From the NCBI GenBank assembly GCA_039583875.1, contig CM077147.1, positions 155,023,846-155,087,845 of the forward strand: DNA of 64,000 nucleotides, written 5' to 3'. The position numbers and the translations under genes were made by a program. Positions 9,822 through 20,290 of the stretch are shown piece by piece (position 1 is the first letter of the stretch; every line of letters starts with the position of its first letter). The notes under the pieces were generated by a model, which was not told where the DNA came from, did no database searches, and saw only the letters and a list, made by a program, of their open reading frames with translations. This DNA is from Platanthera guangdongensis (taxonomy: Eukaryota > Streptophyta > Magnoliopsida > Asparagales > Orchidaceae).

Positions 9822-11503
9822 TGTTAAATTTTCTCAACGTGGTCAGCAAGATAGCCCAAATGCCAAATTAATATCTTCGGAACTACCCAGTTCGCACGTT
9901 GAACCAGCGGAAACCAAGGAACAGAGGCACAAAGGTTAATCCCAACAAACAATGAAGGCACAAGCAGGTCTATTATTCATTCACTTCTTTACACCGCGAG
10001 GCATACATAGCGAGACATGATTTCGCTAGTATAACAGCTGAAAATAGAAAGCACCAAAAAACAAGCCGGGCAGACAGCACCGGAGTCCACCGAGACCGCG
10101 AGGTCGCCGAGGTCGCCGAGTCCGCTGAGATCGCCCAAGCTGCGCTGCAATCCGCCGAATAGCCACGGAGTCCGCCGAAGCCGCGAGGACGCGCGGACAC
10201 ACTGTTATTCGCCTCCTGCTGAACCTGAACTGAGGAACACCCCTACCCGCCTGAAGCCGGCGGACAGGTTATTGAAGCTGGCAAAGATGTAACAGAACTG
10301 ACAAGTCACAGAGCGACCTCCTGCTGAGTCCGCAGAGACCGCACACTTCCAAGCACTTGACCGAAGTCACAGCCAAACTCCTGGCTCCTTGAAGCTATCC
10401 GCGCGACCTGCACACAGCAAACCGTCAGCCTGAAACAATCCGCGCGGACTGACAAACACAGACCGCAGCTCCTTGCCCAACCCAACTTACTGTTCACTCA
10501 AGTTACTTAGGTTACTGTAGAAGTGCCAGGGGGGTCCTATTTATAGGCAAGGTGAGGAGTGTGGTCACCGCCCAAGAGATAGCTACACCGCCCCAGCCCG
10601 TGCGATAGCAAAACTCCGTCCGCCGAGTCCGCATGGACTAAGCCGGATACCAAGGGAAACCGCCAGGAGCAAGGCAACCATTGACGAACCCTCTCTAGTC
10701 CGCTCAAGCTATGCAGACAAGTCATCAGCCCGCACAGCTCCAACCACTGCAGGACAGCAACCCCATTCAATGGCTGTCCGCATCAACCCGAGGCAGTCCG
10801 CAAGACTCACACCTCAATCCGCCACAAGTCCACGACCAAAGGCAGACAGCAACAGTCCGCCCGGTCACAGCGGACTTGGCGGATACCGCGGACACAATGG
10901 CCTTGGCACAAAGTGTGACCAAGTCAAAAACCATCAAGGGCCAATGTGAGCATGGCGGACACAAACTCCCGTCCGCCAAACACCCTAGCACAGACCGCCA
11001 TCAGTCCGCGAGCTCCTCGCACTCCTGTCCAACGCAGCAGCCAACCCCGGACTCCAAAAACCAGTCCGCCAATCGATCTCCACAGTAAATCGCCTGCTGT
11101 GTCACCAGAGCTCAACAAGGCCTCAGCCAAGCTCTAAGCCCAGTCCGCAACAGCCCACACCGCGGACACGCCAGTCCGCAAGCTTCCCGCGAACATGAGC
11201 CAACCCGCCTATCAGCAAAAGTTTGCACATGCGGCCACTGAGCAATGCACCCGTCCGCAAGCCTCTATCCGCTCAGGCCGCTCCTAGGCAAAGCCAATTC
11301 AGCAAACCCGTTATCCGCAGAAACCAGGCCGCATAGTCCGCGGAATCCATGCAATAAGCCGCTCAGAAGACAGCCAGCTTTCCACTAGATCTTCCACCAG
11401 GCTGCACATCTCAGTCCGCCCAGTCCGCCTAGTCCGCCAAAGCTGTCCGCCCCAGGCCGCCCGGCCTGTCCCATCAACCACTTCCACTTCACAAATTTCA
11501 ACA
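9822..11503 (-). repeat. copia-2 5' LTR
   Basis: End-to-end match to 3938-5609. Minus-strand TATA box at 10536-10547. U3 is 10548-11503 and is rich in GTCCGC/GCGGAC. TG...CA termini are intact. Confidence 0.95.
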
Positions 11504-11704
11504 GCTATGGGCGGGCAAGCGGTGGCAAAATAGTAAAAAATACCTCATAGACCTGGGCGATTTGAGGAGCTCGGCCACCCTTGAAGTTCTTGCTCGCCTG
11601 CTGTCTGCCGGGCTCCTTAGGGAGAGTGCGAGCTGGGCCACTATGCTTGCCCTTCGATCGGCCTCCATTAGTCGAGCTCAGCTCAATGAAACCCAGACTT
11701 GGCT
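11504..11704 (-). repeat. Element A left LTR, second part
   Basis: Continues the LTR after copia-2: GCTATGGGC..., AATAGTAAAAAATACCTCAT and GATCGGCCTCCATTAGTCG match 14128-14330. After GACTTGGCTC the two copies no longer align, so the last ~137 bp present in the right LTR are missing or replaced here. Confidence 0.8.
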
Positions 11705-12339
11705 CTTTGGGAAGGGCTTCCAGGACCTGTCCGGCAGAGGGGTGGAGGATCACCAATCCAGCGAGGGAGGCAAAGGCTTATCATGTATTTTTCTTTTTGT
11801 TTTGTAATCTCGTCGAGGCGAGCTCCATCTGCAACTATCACTATTTAATGGAATACATTTTTGATATAACCTATGTCCATCATATATTTTTTTCTATCTT
11901 TTTCTGTACTTTTCTGTTGCGCCCTGCTTACCTGCGAGCACTTCCCCTGGCGACCTCGTGTAGATAGGTTTTGCGGGCAGGATAGTTGTTAGAGCTCGTT
12001 CCTGAGAGTACATTTTGAGAGCTTGCCGAATCTTAGATGATCCGGGGATGGACTACTCGCCGTACTGGGCATACCGCCCTCAGCTCGCTCGCGAGCTCCC
12101 CCTTAATTTTATCAATATAAGACCAAATTCAAAAAAAATTCATAAGTCAAACAGGGTGAGGGGGAGAAGCGTCCTGGCTTAGTCCGCCTCCCTTCAGCGA
12201 GGTCCAAGGGCCCGGCTCGCCACCCTTATGCTGAGGCCGAGCTGGTCTGGCGAGTTTTGACTTGCCTATGCCGAGCCTCTCTCCCCCTATTCTTAGAAAA
12301 AATGCTAAACTTGTTGGATACCATCTGGAGAGTATAAGA
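11705..12339. other. Element A interior without coding sequence
   Basis: AT-rich around 11780-11930, then a mixed GC segment (CTCGCTCGCGAGCTCCCCC). No retroelement protein motif on either strand. Lies between the truncated left LTR and the tandem array. Confidence 0.6.
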
Positions 12340-13706
12340 CTTCCCCGAATGACATCTAGCCCTGTCGGCTAAGTGAGAGCCTGACGATAGGGTCTGCTCG
12401 GGGTCTGAGGTTGACACCGAGTGACATCCAACCCTGTCAGCTAGGTGAGAGCCTGACAGCGGGATCTGCTTGGGGTCCAGAGGTTGACATCGAGTGACAT
12501 CCAACCCTATCAGCTAGGTGAGAGCCTAACAGCAGGATCTGCTCTGGGTCCAGAGTTGACACCATCGAGTGACATCTAGCCCTGTCAGCTAGGTGAGAGC
12601 CTAACAGCGGGATCTGCTCGAGTTCCAGAGGTTGACACCATCGAGTGACATCCAGCCCTATCAGCTAGGTGAGAGCCTAACAGCGGGATCTGCTCGGGGT
12701 ACAAGGTTGACACCGAGTGACATCCAGCCCTGTCAGCTAGGTGAGAGCCTGACAGCGGGATATGCTCGGGATCCAGAGGTTGACACTGAGTGACATCCAG
12801 CCCTGTCAGCTAGGTAAGAGCCTGACAGTAGGATCTGCTTGGGGTCCAGAGGTTGACACCGAGTGACATCCAGCCCTGTCAGCTAGGTGAGAGCCTGACA
12901 ACGGGATCTGATCGGGGTCCAGAGTTGACACCATCGAGTTACATCCAGCACTGTCAGCTAGGTGACAGCCTGACAGCGGGATCTGCTCGAGGTCCAGAGG
13001 TTGACACCGAGTGACATCCAGCCCTATCAGCTAGGTGAGAGCCTGACAACGGGATCTACTCGGGGTCTAGAGGTTGATGCTGAGTGACATCCATCCATGT
13101 CAGCTAGGTGAGAGCCTGACAGCGGGATCTGCTCAGGGTCCAGAGGTTGACACTAAGTGACATCCAGCCCTGCCAGCTAGGTGAGAGTCTGACAGCGAGA
13201 TCTGCTCGGGGTCTAGAGGTTGACACCGAGTGACATCCAGCCATATCAGCTAGGTGAGAGCCTAACAGCGGGATTTGCTCGGGGACCAGATTTGACACCA
13301 TCGAGTGACATCCAGCCTTGTCAGCTAGGTGAGAGCATGACAGCGGGATCTGCTAGGGGTCCAGAGGTTGACACTGAGTGACATCCAGCCCTGTCAGCTA
13401 GGTGAGGGCCTGACAGCGGGATTTTCTGGGGGTCTGAGGTTGACACCGAGTGATATCTAGCCCTGTCAGCTAGGTGAGAGCCTGACAGCGGGATCTGCTC
13501 GGGGTCTGAGGTTGACACCGAGTGACATCCAGCCTTGTTAGCTAGGTGAGAGCCTGATAGCGGGATCTGCTCGGGGTCCAGAGTTGAGACCATCGAGTGA
13601 CATCCAGCCATATCAGCTCGGTGAGAGCCTGACAGCAGGATCTGCTCGGGGTCCTGAAGTTGACATCGAGTGACATCCAGCCCTATCAGCTAGGTGAAGG
13701 GGTGAT
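12340..13706. repeat. Tandem array, ~73-bp unit, about 19 copies
   Basis: The core GTGAGAGCCTGACAGCGGGATC recurs with starts at 12373, 12445, 12518, 12593, 12669, 12741, 12814, 12888, 12962, 13035, 13108, 13181, 13254, 13329, 13402, 13474, 13546, 13621 and 13694, a period of 72-76 bp. Each unit also holds GTTGACACCGAGTGACATCC. Copies differ by a few substitutions and by optional 2-5 bp insertions such as CAT before CGAGTGACATC. It sits inside element A, next to the right LTR. Short minus-strand ORFs here follow the repeat and are not genes. Confidence 0.95.
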
Positions 13707-13748
13707 CGCACCAAAATGTTGTCGACCTCCATGCTCACCGCAACAAAA

Positions 13749-14467
13749 TGTTGAAACTGAAAACTCGGTCTCCTGTGGAGTTCACCCTTGGGGAAGGGGT
13801 GATCGCGCACCTACTTCTCTCCTGCAAATAAAACAACAAGGGAAGCAAAGAAGGACTGACCCAAGGGCTCGGCTGGAGGACCCACCACACACCCGGAAGA
13901 TCTTAGAGCGCTTCCCCTCCTTAGCCAAAGGCCGAGCTAAGGTATCCTCAGAAAGCGCTTGAGAAATGGAGCAAGAGGGCATAAGAAGCATGCTTTCTGA
14001 GATACCCCTTGTGTCCTATTTATAGGTTTCTGAGAATGGACTGCAAATAGCCAACTTCCGCTATCCTGAACGGCTATATGTAGTCCAGGTTGGTCTGCCA
14101 AACAGCGTAACTCCGCTATTCTGAAAGGCTATGGGCAGGCCAGTGGGGGCAAAAATAGTAAAAAATACCTCATAGACCTGGGCGAGTTGAGTAGCTCGGC
14201 CACCCCTGAAGATCCTGCTCGCTTGCTGTCTATCGAGCTCCTTAGTGCGAGTGTGAGCTGGGCCACTATGCTCTCCCTTCGATCGGCCTCCATTAGTCGA
14301 GCTCAGCTCAACGAAACCTAGACTTGGCTCGGCAAATGTCGAGCTCGGGGTCGGCGAAGTCCGAGCTCGGGCTCGGATTTCTCTGCTGAGCTTGCCTGGG
14401 GCCTGGGTGATCTGAACCGGCCGGTATGGTTCCTGGCGACCCCACTCGCCGGATACGGGGTTGTACA
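13749..14467 (-). repeat. Element A right LTR, with the empty copia-2 site
   Basis: Starts TGTTGAAACTG and ends GGGGTTGTACA, followed by TSD TGACC. A TATA segment lies at 14015-14026 on the minus strand. It carries a single GCTAT at 14128-14132 where the left LTR holds copia-2 flanked by GCTAT on both sides. Confidence 0.88.
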
Positions 14468-14472
14468 TGACC

Positions 14473-14731
14473 GACATCTAATGATGTGGTCGAAGAGTTC
14501 TGATGATATAGCCCGCTTGAGAGTAAACTTTGCTTTCGCATTTGTCTTCCTCCAAGCTCTCACCGCTTCAGCATTGCTAGCGACAGCAGTTACTTCTTGT
14601 TTGTCTTCTCCGCATACAACCTCTTACAGGTCCTTGACCAGAAGGTAGCTTTCCATCCATGACTTCCACTTCTTGAATTTAGTCGATGTAAGAAGATCAA
14701 TTCCAAGACCTCTTATCAGTCCACCTTCCAT
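14473..14731 (-). pseudogene. copia-1 gag, N-terminal part
   Basis: From ATG at 14731 the minus strand matches the start of copia-2 Gag (a MEGGL... start, FKKWKSW, KTNAKAKFTLKRAISSELFDHI), with an in-frame stop after VKDL. It ends at element A and continues at 3554 (SAAEIW). This confirms that 1780-3554 and 14473-15297 are one element. Confidence 0.88.
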
Positions 14732-14809
14732 TGCACTAACCCTATTTCACTTAGAATTCCCAAAGCAATAAAGCAAACTAACGGTTGATTACTGCTCAAG
14801 CCTCTGTTC

Positions 14810-15297
14810 CTTCTGATACCATATAAAAAATTATGAATCGTGGAAAACGGGAAACCAGGAGCAGGAACACTCAACCTATCTAAAGCCAAATAAACCATAT
14901 GCATAAGAAGAGCAAGAAAATCATGTATTATCAACAATATTTACAAGGCGAGGTACACATGGCGAGACATGATTCGCCGATGTACCTAAAGGAAGAAAAA
15001 AAAGAAATATAAAGCTAGCCGCGCGATCTCAATGACAAACCGCTGACTTTGCCAAGCAGCCTACGGAGTCCACTGAAACCACCAAATCGCATGACCATAA
15101 CTTAGCCGCGCGGACAACCCATTATTCCAAGGATGAAAAAGAACTCTATTTGTTAATGTACAAGCCGCATGACCGCGAGGTCGTATAGCCGCTAGACCGT
15201 CGCAAACACTACTGCCGAACTGAACAAGCCGCCAGAAGCGTACAGCTTATTGAATTGGGAAAGAGTTCCCGAAGAGAAGACCTGCTGGTGAAAGTTA
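14810..15297 (-). repeat. copia-1 PBS and partial 5' LTR
   Basis: The PBS relic TGGTATCAGAAG is at 14810-14821 on the minus strand. The following sequence is diverged from, but related to, the copia-2 LTR: GGCGAGACATGATTCGCC near 14958, CGCGCGGACAACCCATTATTCC near 15105 and ACAGCTTATTGAA near 15242. Homology stops at about 15297, where the next element begins. Confidence 0.75.
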
Positions 15298-16012
15298 ATA
15301 GTTTCCTACCTAAATCACCTAGAGGGGGGTGAATAGGTGAGATGTGCGTCTTTTTGCGGAATAAAAATTTCAAACCAATGCACAGAACAATCTACCAATT
15401 AAACACAGATGAGGCAAGATTTATAGTGGTTCCCCAACCTTGGGTACATCCACTTTCCCTCACCGATCTAGCAATACACTAGACTCGGCTACTCCACTAT
15501 CTCGGATTGAAAATCAATCCTACCCTCGGGACAACGTTCCTATAAACTCGATCCACAAAACGGATCTACACTCGGAAGATGAAACTTCCTACAATCTCAG
15601 AGTTGAAAAAATCCTACACTCGGGGAAAACGTCTCCTACAATAATGAAATAAAATTGTATAGAAATAAAAACAATGAATCTTGTCAGATCTGCAAGAAAT
15701 CGGCCAGGATCTTCTTCTTCTAGACTTTTCGGCTTTATCAGATAGGTGAAGAAAACCTCGGCAAAATCAGATCTGAATTTTCTTGACTTTTCCTGATCGG
15801 ATAGAGGATGAAGAGTTGAGCGGAAATCTTGATCTGTAAAATCTTCTTAATCTGAATCCTCTGAAAATGAAAACCCTAGTCGGTCGGGAATCTGCGACTA
15901 CAACGGCGGCGGTTTTCGTTTCTTGGAGAGAGAGCGGAGACAGAATCGGCTGTAAAAACTTCTTAAAAATAATCTTCTTTTCTTAGATTAGGGTTTGTCG
16001 GTTTAGACAAGA

Positions 16013-16023
16013 CCTTTTATAGG
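16013..16023 (-). promoter_or_regulatory. TATA box of the element S LTR
   Basis: Minus-strand CCTATAAAAGG, about 125 bp downstream (in transcription direction) of the first TACTCGAG motifs at 16144-16172. Confidence 0.65.
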
Positions 16024-16143
16024 AGAGGAGAAGATTAGCCATAATTGAGTCATTATGAGAGACACATGGACCAATCACGTCAAAGTTTATGAATAAGACC
16101 GTTAGTCTGGACTTAAAGAATTTTCGGAAAAGTCAAAGTAAAA

Positions 16144-16880
16144 TACTCGAGATATAACAGACTACTCGAGTACATGCGCACTACTCGAGTAGGTAGAAGA
16201 TGACTACTCGCGTACATGAGAAAAACTACTCGAGAGGGAATGAGATCATTACTCGAGTACATGGAGTCAACTACTCGAGTAAATAAAAAGAAACGGAATC
16301 AGCTACTCGAGTAACAAAAATAACATACTCGAGTACTTAAGTACTTACACGAGAGGTGGAGTAGATTACTCGAGTATATAAGAATGAACTACTCGAGTAT
16401 ATAAGAAACTACTCGAGTCATGGACTTAGAAAATTTCTAGACTGGAAAATAGAACTACTCGAGTATAGAAGTTGAACTACTCGAGACAAATATAACTACT
16501 TTAGTATATGGAGATGACTACTCGAGTAATTCACTTAAAGAAATTTTCTGGAATGGAATTCTGGATTACACGAGGTATAAATACTGGACTACTCGAGTAG
16601 TAGATGAACTACTCAAGTACATGACTTAGACTACTCGAGATAAATGGAACTACTCGAGTATATAAGATAAAACTACTTGAGACAGAAGATAAAACTACTC
16701 AATTATATAAGATGACTACTCGAGTATTTAACTTAGAAAAATTTGAGAAGTAAATTTCTGTAAACTCGAGAGGTAAAAGGAAACTACTCGAGTAATATCT
16801 TAACTACTCGAGTAAGTGTATTATTACTCGAGTATGAATTCAGTAACTTACCCAAGTAAGTATAGAACTACTCGAGTACT
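16144..16880. repeat. Array of palindromic TACTCGAGTA motifs in the element S LTR
   Basis: I count about 23 CTCGAG hexamers in ~735 bp, most in the perfect palindrome TACTCGAGTA or ACTACTCGAG, spaced irregularly by 10-60 bp. Several degenerate versions (CTTGAG, CTCAAG, CTCGCG) fit CpG decay. The spacers are not conserved, so this is not a simple tandem repeat. Confidence 0.92.
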
Positions 16881-17204
16881 TTACTTAGGAAATTTTCTCG
16901 ACAGAATTTTTCTTCTTCTAAGGGATGACCAGCATCAGGTCTTTTCACATAGTCCTACAGCTTGAATATGAAGTGTATCCCAATAGAGAGGCTACACATG
17001 AGTCAAAACTTTGGAACACACAATGAGGGATTACATTGTATGGTCCTGTGTTTGGTGACCCATTGTAGACTGACATTGGTCTACACTTCCCATAAGAATC
17101 CCTACAAACACATAACTCAAACCAAGCATCAAGTACAACTTAATTCATCTTAGTTCAAGGGTGAATTCATCAAATCTGGGTTAGTGTGGATACAATACCC
17201 AAAA

Positions 17205-17219
17205 ATCTCCCCCTATTTG
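17205..17219 (-). other. Probable polypurine tract of element S
   Basis: Minus strand AAATAGGGGGAGAT immediately upstream (element sense) of the inferred 3' LTR start. Confidence 0.6.
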
Positions 17220-17408
17220 TAGAAGTCAGAACCCTTTACACTAAGGTGAATTATGGACATAAAAAATGCTAAGTATATAAAGCAGTGTAAGCAAGCAAAA
17301 GACTATGAAAATGATAATAAAATCAAAAACTTAGAATTATATAAGTGTGAATATCCAAAAATGTCATTAACAACAAAAATCATTTCCACAACTCATAAGT
17401 GCTTTTGG

Positions 17409-19750
17409 CTAGTTCTGATGATGTTGCCTGTCCAGTTTCTCTTGTTGTCTTCTTTGGTAGCTAAAAGACTTTGGATAATACTTAGGGGGTCTTGGAGGAG
17501 GAGCAGGATTGTTTCTTCCATATTCTCTGTCATATATCCTCTGTTTGCTTATAGATTTCTCATACAACTCCCATTCCTGGGAACTGTAGTGAATATTTCT
17601 GCTCTCATGGTAATCCATAACTAATTTGAGAATTTTCAGGATGAGAGACTTGGAAGTGGGAGACCAAACCTCAGCATGTTCAGGAGCTGGAGTAGGAATG
17701 GACTTGCTTGCAGAAGCACCATCACCATACTTTCTTTTCTTCTTGTAGGTCAGAATTTCAGGAGGAGCTTGGAAGAAAATATCTGTAGGATCTTCTTCCC
17801 AACCCTGAGTGCAGGTATCAGGAGGGGCAATAGAATCACCAGGCTTAGGAGAGAAAGTAGGTTGAGGATCTTGAGCAGGAGCAGCATCAGCCAGAGGGTT
17901 CAGGTGATGAGGAATGATATTAGGATCAGTAGCAAATTTAGGAAGGATCTGGTTATGCATCCATACAGTAGTGTCATTTGTGTAGAATTTGACACTCTGA
18001 ATTTGAGCTAGGACATCATCATGGATCTCTTTCACTTTTGCTTTCCAAAGCTCTTACATGGTAGCATCTGATTTTTCTAAATATTCTTTCACCAACTTCT
18101 CCCCCTTTCTGACTTCAATAGATAGCTGAGAGATGACATCATCTTTGAAAGTGCCAACTTCTTCATAGATTTTCATCTTAGTGGCTTCAGCTCTTTTGTC
18201 CAATTCCATCTAATTATTAGCAAGAGTCAGACCTTATTCTATCACTTGGCCAACACTAGTAATGGTGTGGTCTAATGCTTTGCCACTAATTTGGAACAGA
18301 TGTCTGAGCTGATCAGTATTATGTTGAATTTCAGCAAATCCTCTACTCATCTCAGTTTCTAGAGCAGTGACCTTATCAGTGACAGTCTTTATACAAGTAT
18401 CAAAGTAAGATTTCTGTTCTTGAAGGAGAAGTACAATCTGAGTCATCAAATCTGAGGAGGCAGGAGCTGTAGCAGCAGTAGGAGCAGAAGTAGATGGAGC
18501 AGAAGGAATAGGAGGAGCTACTCATGGAGCTATTTCTGTGAGGGTAATAGAGCTCTGAGCTCTTATAGTTGTTACCATGGCATCCCCTTCATCAGTGACT
18601 GTGGGGATGGAGAAATGTAAGTTCCTGAGAGGAGCTTCAACTAGCTTAGGTGATGCCTCATCTGAAATGAAGATTGTTTCTAGCTGTTCTTAGTGAGATT
18701 GAGCTGGAGTTCTTGCTGGAGAGATTTCTGGAGACTTTGCTGGAGATTGCACTGGAGTGGGGTCCTTGGGAATTTCAGTGGATATTGCTGTGGGAGAGAG
18801 AGGAGGAAGAGGATCTTTTGCAGTCAGTTCTTCTATCATCTCATTGATGCCAGCATCTGTGGATAGAAGAATTTCTTGCAGTTGTGAATCTGATGGAATG
18901 TCTTCTATGGTTTCAGGTGGAGTAGGTATCCTGGCTGAAATAGAAGGAGCAGGCTCCCCCTCAATAGGTGCACCAGAGGATCTGGGGACTTGAGATGGAG
19001 AGGGAGATGGAGTCCTGTCCTCTGTGTTTAGAACTTAGTAACCTTAGTAGCTTGAGAAGGATTCTGCAACTTGAGTTCCCATCTTTGAATAGAGGAGATG
19101 GAAACCTTCTTCATGTAATGAAGTATAATCCCTTTGGAGAAGTTGAAGGTGTCAGGGTTTATTTCATGAAGATGTAAGGAAATGATCCTTGTATAGTTGG
19201 GCGACTTTATACTCTCCTTTATTTTTTTCAGAATCAACAAGCCAAACTGAAAGGCTTTTCGACAGACAATTTCTTGCATCAATTCAAAGAAGTATAAAGG
19301 GATATCTCTGATGGAGTTGGTCTTACATAAAGGAATTTTCCCTATAATATCCACTAGCAATTTACCTTCTACATTCATGTCTGCTCTTCCGATATACTTT
19401 GCATCAGCAGAAATTCCACAAAACAAGCAAGTTCTGTAATATTCTTCATTGCCCAGAAATTCATCTGCATCCAGAACTGGCAGCCGAAGTAATTGAGAAA
19501 CAAAATTTGGGGTGAGCTTTATCTTGATACCTTGAACTGAAGACTTCAAAACAGTCCTATGGCGCTTGACCTTGACATGCCTGAAGAATTCTGCAACATC
19601 TAGGAAGAGAATTTGATACGGTTCTTGAAGGATGAAAGTTAATCCAACGGTGTCGAGGAGAATTATGAGATGATGGAAGTCGTCAGAGAGTTCTACAATC
19701 CCGGCGGCGACTAATTATGATCCCACACCGATCTTAGAGGCGGCGGCCAT
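17409..19750 (-). pseudogene. Element S extra ORF in the 'env' position (plant-transposon-protein-like)
   Basis: Begins at ATG 19750 (MAAASKIGVGS). An in-frame TAA at codon 12 is followed by 229 open codons to 19028, then by frameshifted fragments at 18449-18234 and 18035-17409. The N-terminal part contains FFRHVKVKRHRTVLKSSVQG followed by LTPNFVSQLLRLPV. That pattern (short repeat region, 'V.G..I.LTP..V..LL.LP') resembles the putative plant transposon protein domain found in extra ORFs of plant elements. The middle is helical and coiled-coil-like (about 18420-18250: TALETEMSRGFAEIQHNTDQL). The C-terminal part is Pro-rich, then ends with a basic tail. It has its own TATA box at 19902. Function unknown; an envelope role is not supported because I see no convincing signal peptide or membrane segment. 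Confidence 0.65.
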
Positions 19751-19901
19751 GATTCAGGAATTCTGGAGATTCTGAAACCCTAGAGCGTGTCTACGGGGTG
19801 AAGAGAATCGCACTGCTCTACAACTGACTGAGGAAGGTGAAGAGCCGAACGGGAACTCGAGAGGGAGAAAATGATTTCGTGTAGGTTATTTCCGGATTTT
19901 C

Positions 19902-19913
19902 TTATTTATATAA
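19902..19913 (-). promoter_or_regulatory. TATA box upstream of the element S extra ORF
   Basis: Minus-strand TTATATAAATAA, about 150 bp upstream of ATG 19750 and followed by a plant-like leader. The TACTCGAGTA cluster at 20040-20222 lies ~130 bp further upstream. Confidence 0.6.
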
Positions 19914-20039
19914 CCCTAGTTTTAGGTCTAATTACTTGAAAATGACTGAAGTAAACAATAGAAGAGGCGGCATTGGCCTTGGTTTGCGCATAAGAAAATT
20001 TGAAAAAGTGACTCGGCATAAACACGAGTAAGTGAAGCG

Positions 20040-20222
20040 GACTACTCGGGTATGTCAGTCTCCTACTCGAGTAGGTCAAGTAAACTACTTGATTATATCA
20101 TTCCACTACTCGAGTAGGGAAAGTCGAATACTCTAGTATGTCAATTATACTACTCGAGTATGTCAATCTACTACTCGAGTAGGTCATATGCTTACTCGAG
20201 TAGGCTATGTCTTACACGAGTC
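20040..20222. repeat. Second TACTCGAGTA cluster, between pol and the extra ORF
   Basis: Five intact CTCGAG palindromes plus decayed ones (CTCGGG, CTTGAT, CTCTAG, ACACGAG) in ~180 bp, e.g. CCTACTCGAGTAGG and CTACTCGAGTATG. Confidence 0.88.
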
Positions 20223-20290
20223 AAAGAGTTAAAAATTTTCTGTGTTTGACTAACCTTTAAACCTTGAGCCTTCTTGAAAATCCATCTTCT

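Larger units (their letters stand above)
3938..11503 (-). mobile_element. copia-2: nearly intact Ty1/copia retrotransposon
   Basis: A complete 7.57-kb minus-strand element: 5' LTR 9822-11503, PBS 9810-9821, gag 9099-9689, pol 5604-9098, PPT just above 5610, 3' LTR 3938-5609, and the 5-bp TSD GCTAT. The two LTRs (1682 and 1672 bp) align from end to end with scattered differences, mostly transitions, so the insertion is fairly recent. The only clear defects I see are an in-frame TAG between gag and pol and a His-to-Tyr change in the zinc knuckle. Lineage within copia is not assigned. Confidence 0.95.
3555..14467 (-). mobile_element. Element A: non-coding LTR retrotransposon inserted in copia-1 gag
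   Basis: It is bounded by TG...CA and a 5-bp TSD. The right LTR is 13749-14467 (719 bp). The left LTR is split by copia-2 into 3555-3937 and 11504-11704, and I cannot follow its last part beyond 11704. The interior (11705-13748) has no retroelement protein and is dominated by a 73-bp tandem array, so this is a non-autonomous or internally deleted element. A minus-strand CCTATAAATAGG in each LTR (3821 and 14015) suggests minus orientation. Its age lies between copia-1 (the host) and copia-2 (the guest). Confidence 0.8.
15298..17204 (-). repeat. Element S 3' LTR
   Basis: The left edge is near CACCTAGAGGGGGGTGAATAGG at 15320. The right edge is inferred from a minus-strand polypurine tract, AAATAGGGGGAGAT, at about 17206-17219. 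The TATA box at 16013-16023 splits it into U3 (right, carrying the TACTCGAGTA array) and R-U5 (left). No second LTR is present in the window to confirm the ends. Confidence 0.6.

Noticed and set aside
12340..13706. CRISPR array or protein repeat in the 73-bp array
   Set aside because: Units are contiguous and similar over their full length with no unique spacers; reading frames do not persist because unit length is not a multiple of 3.
16144..16880. CRISPR-like look of regularly recurring palindromic repeats
   Set aside because: Spacers vary from 10 to 60 bp, the repeat is only ~10 bp, and the setting is a plant LTR.
19028..19549. Retroviral-type envelope protein in element S
   Set aside because: Position fits the 'env-like' ORF of SIRE elements, but I see no signal peptide, no transmembrane stretch and no cleavage motif.
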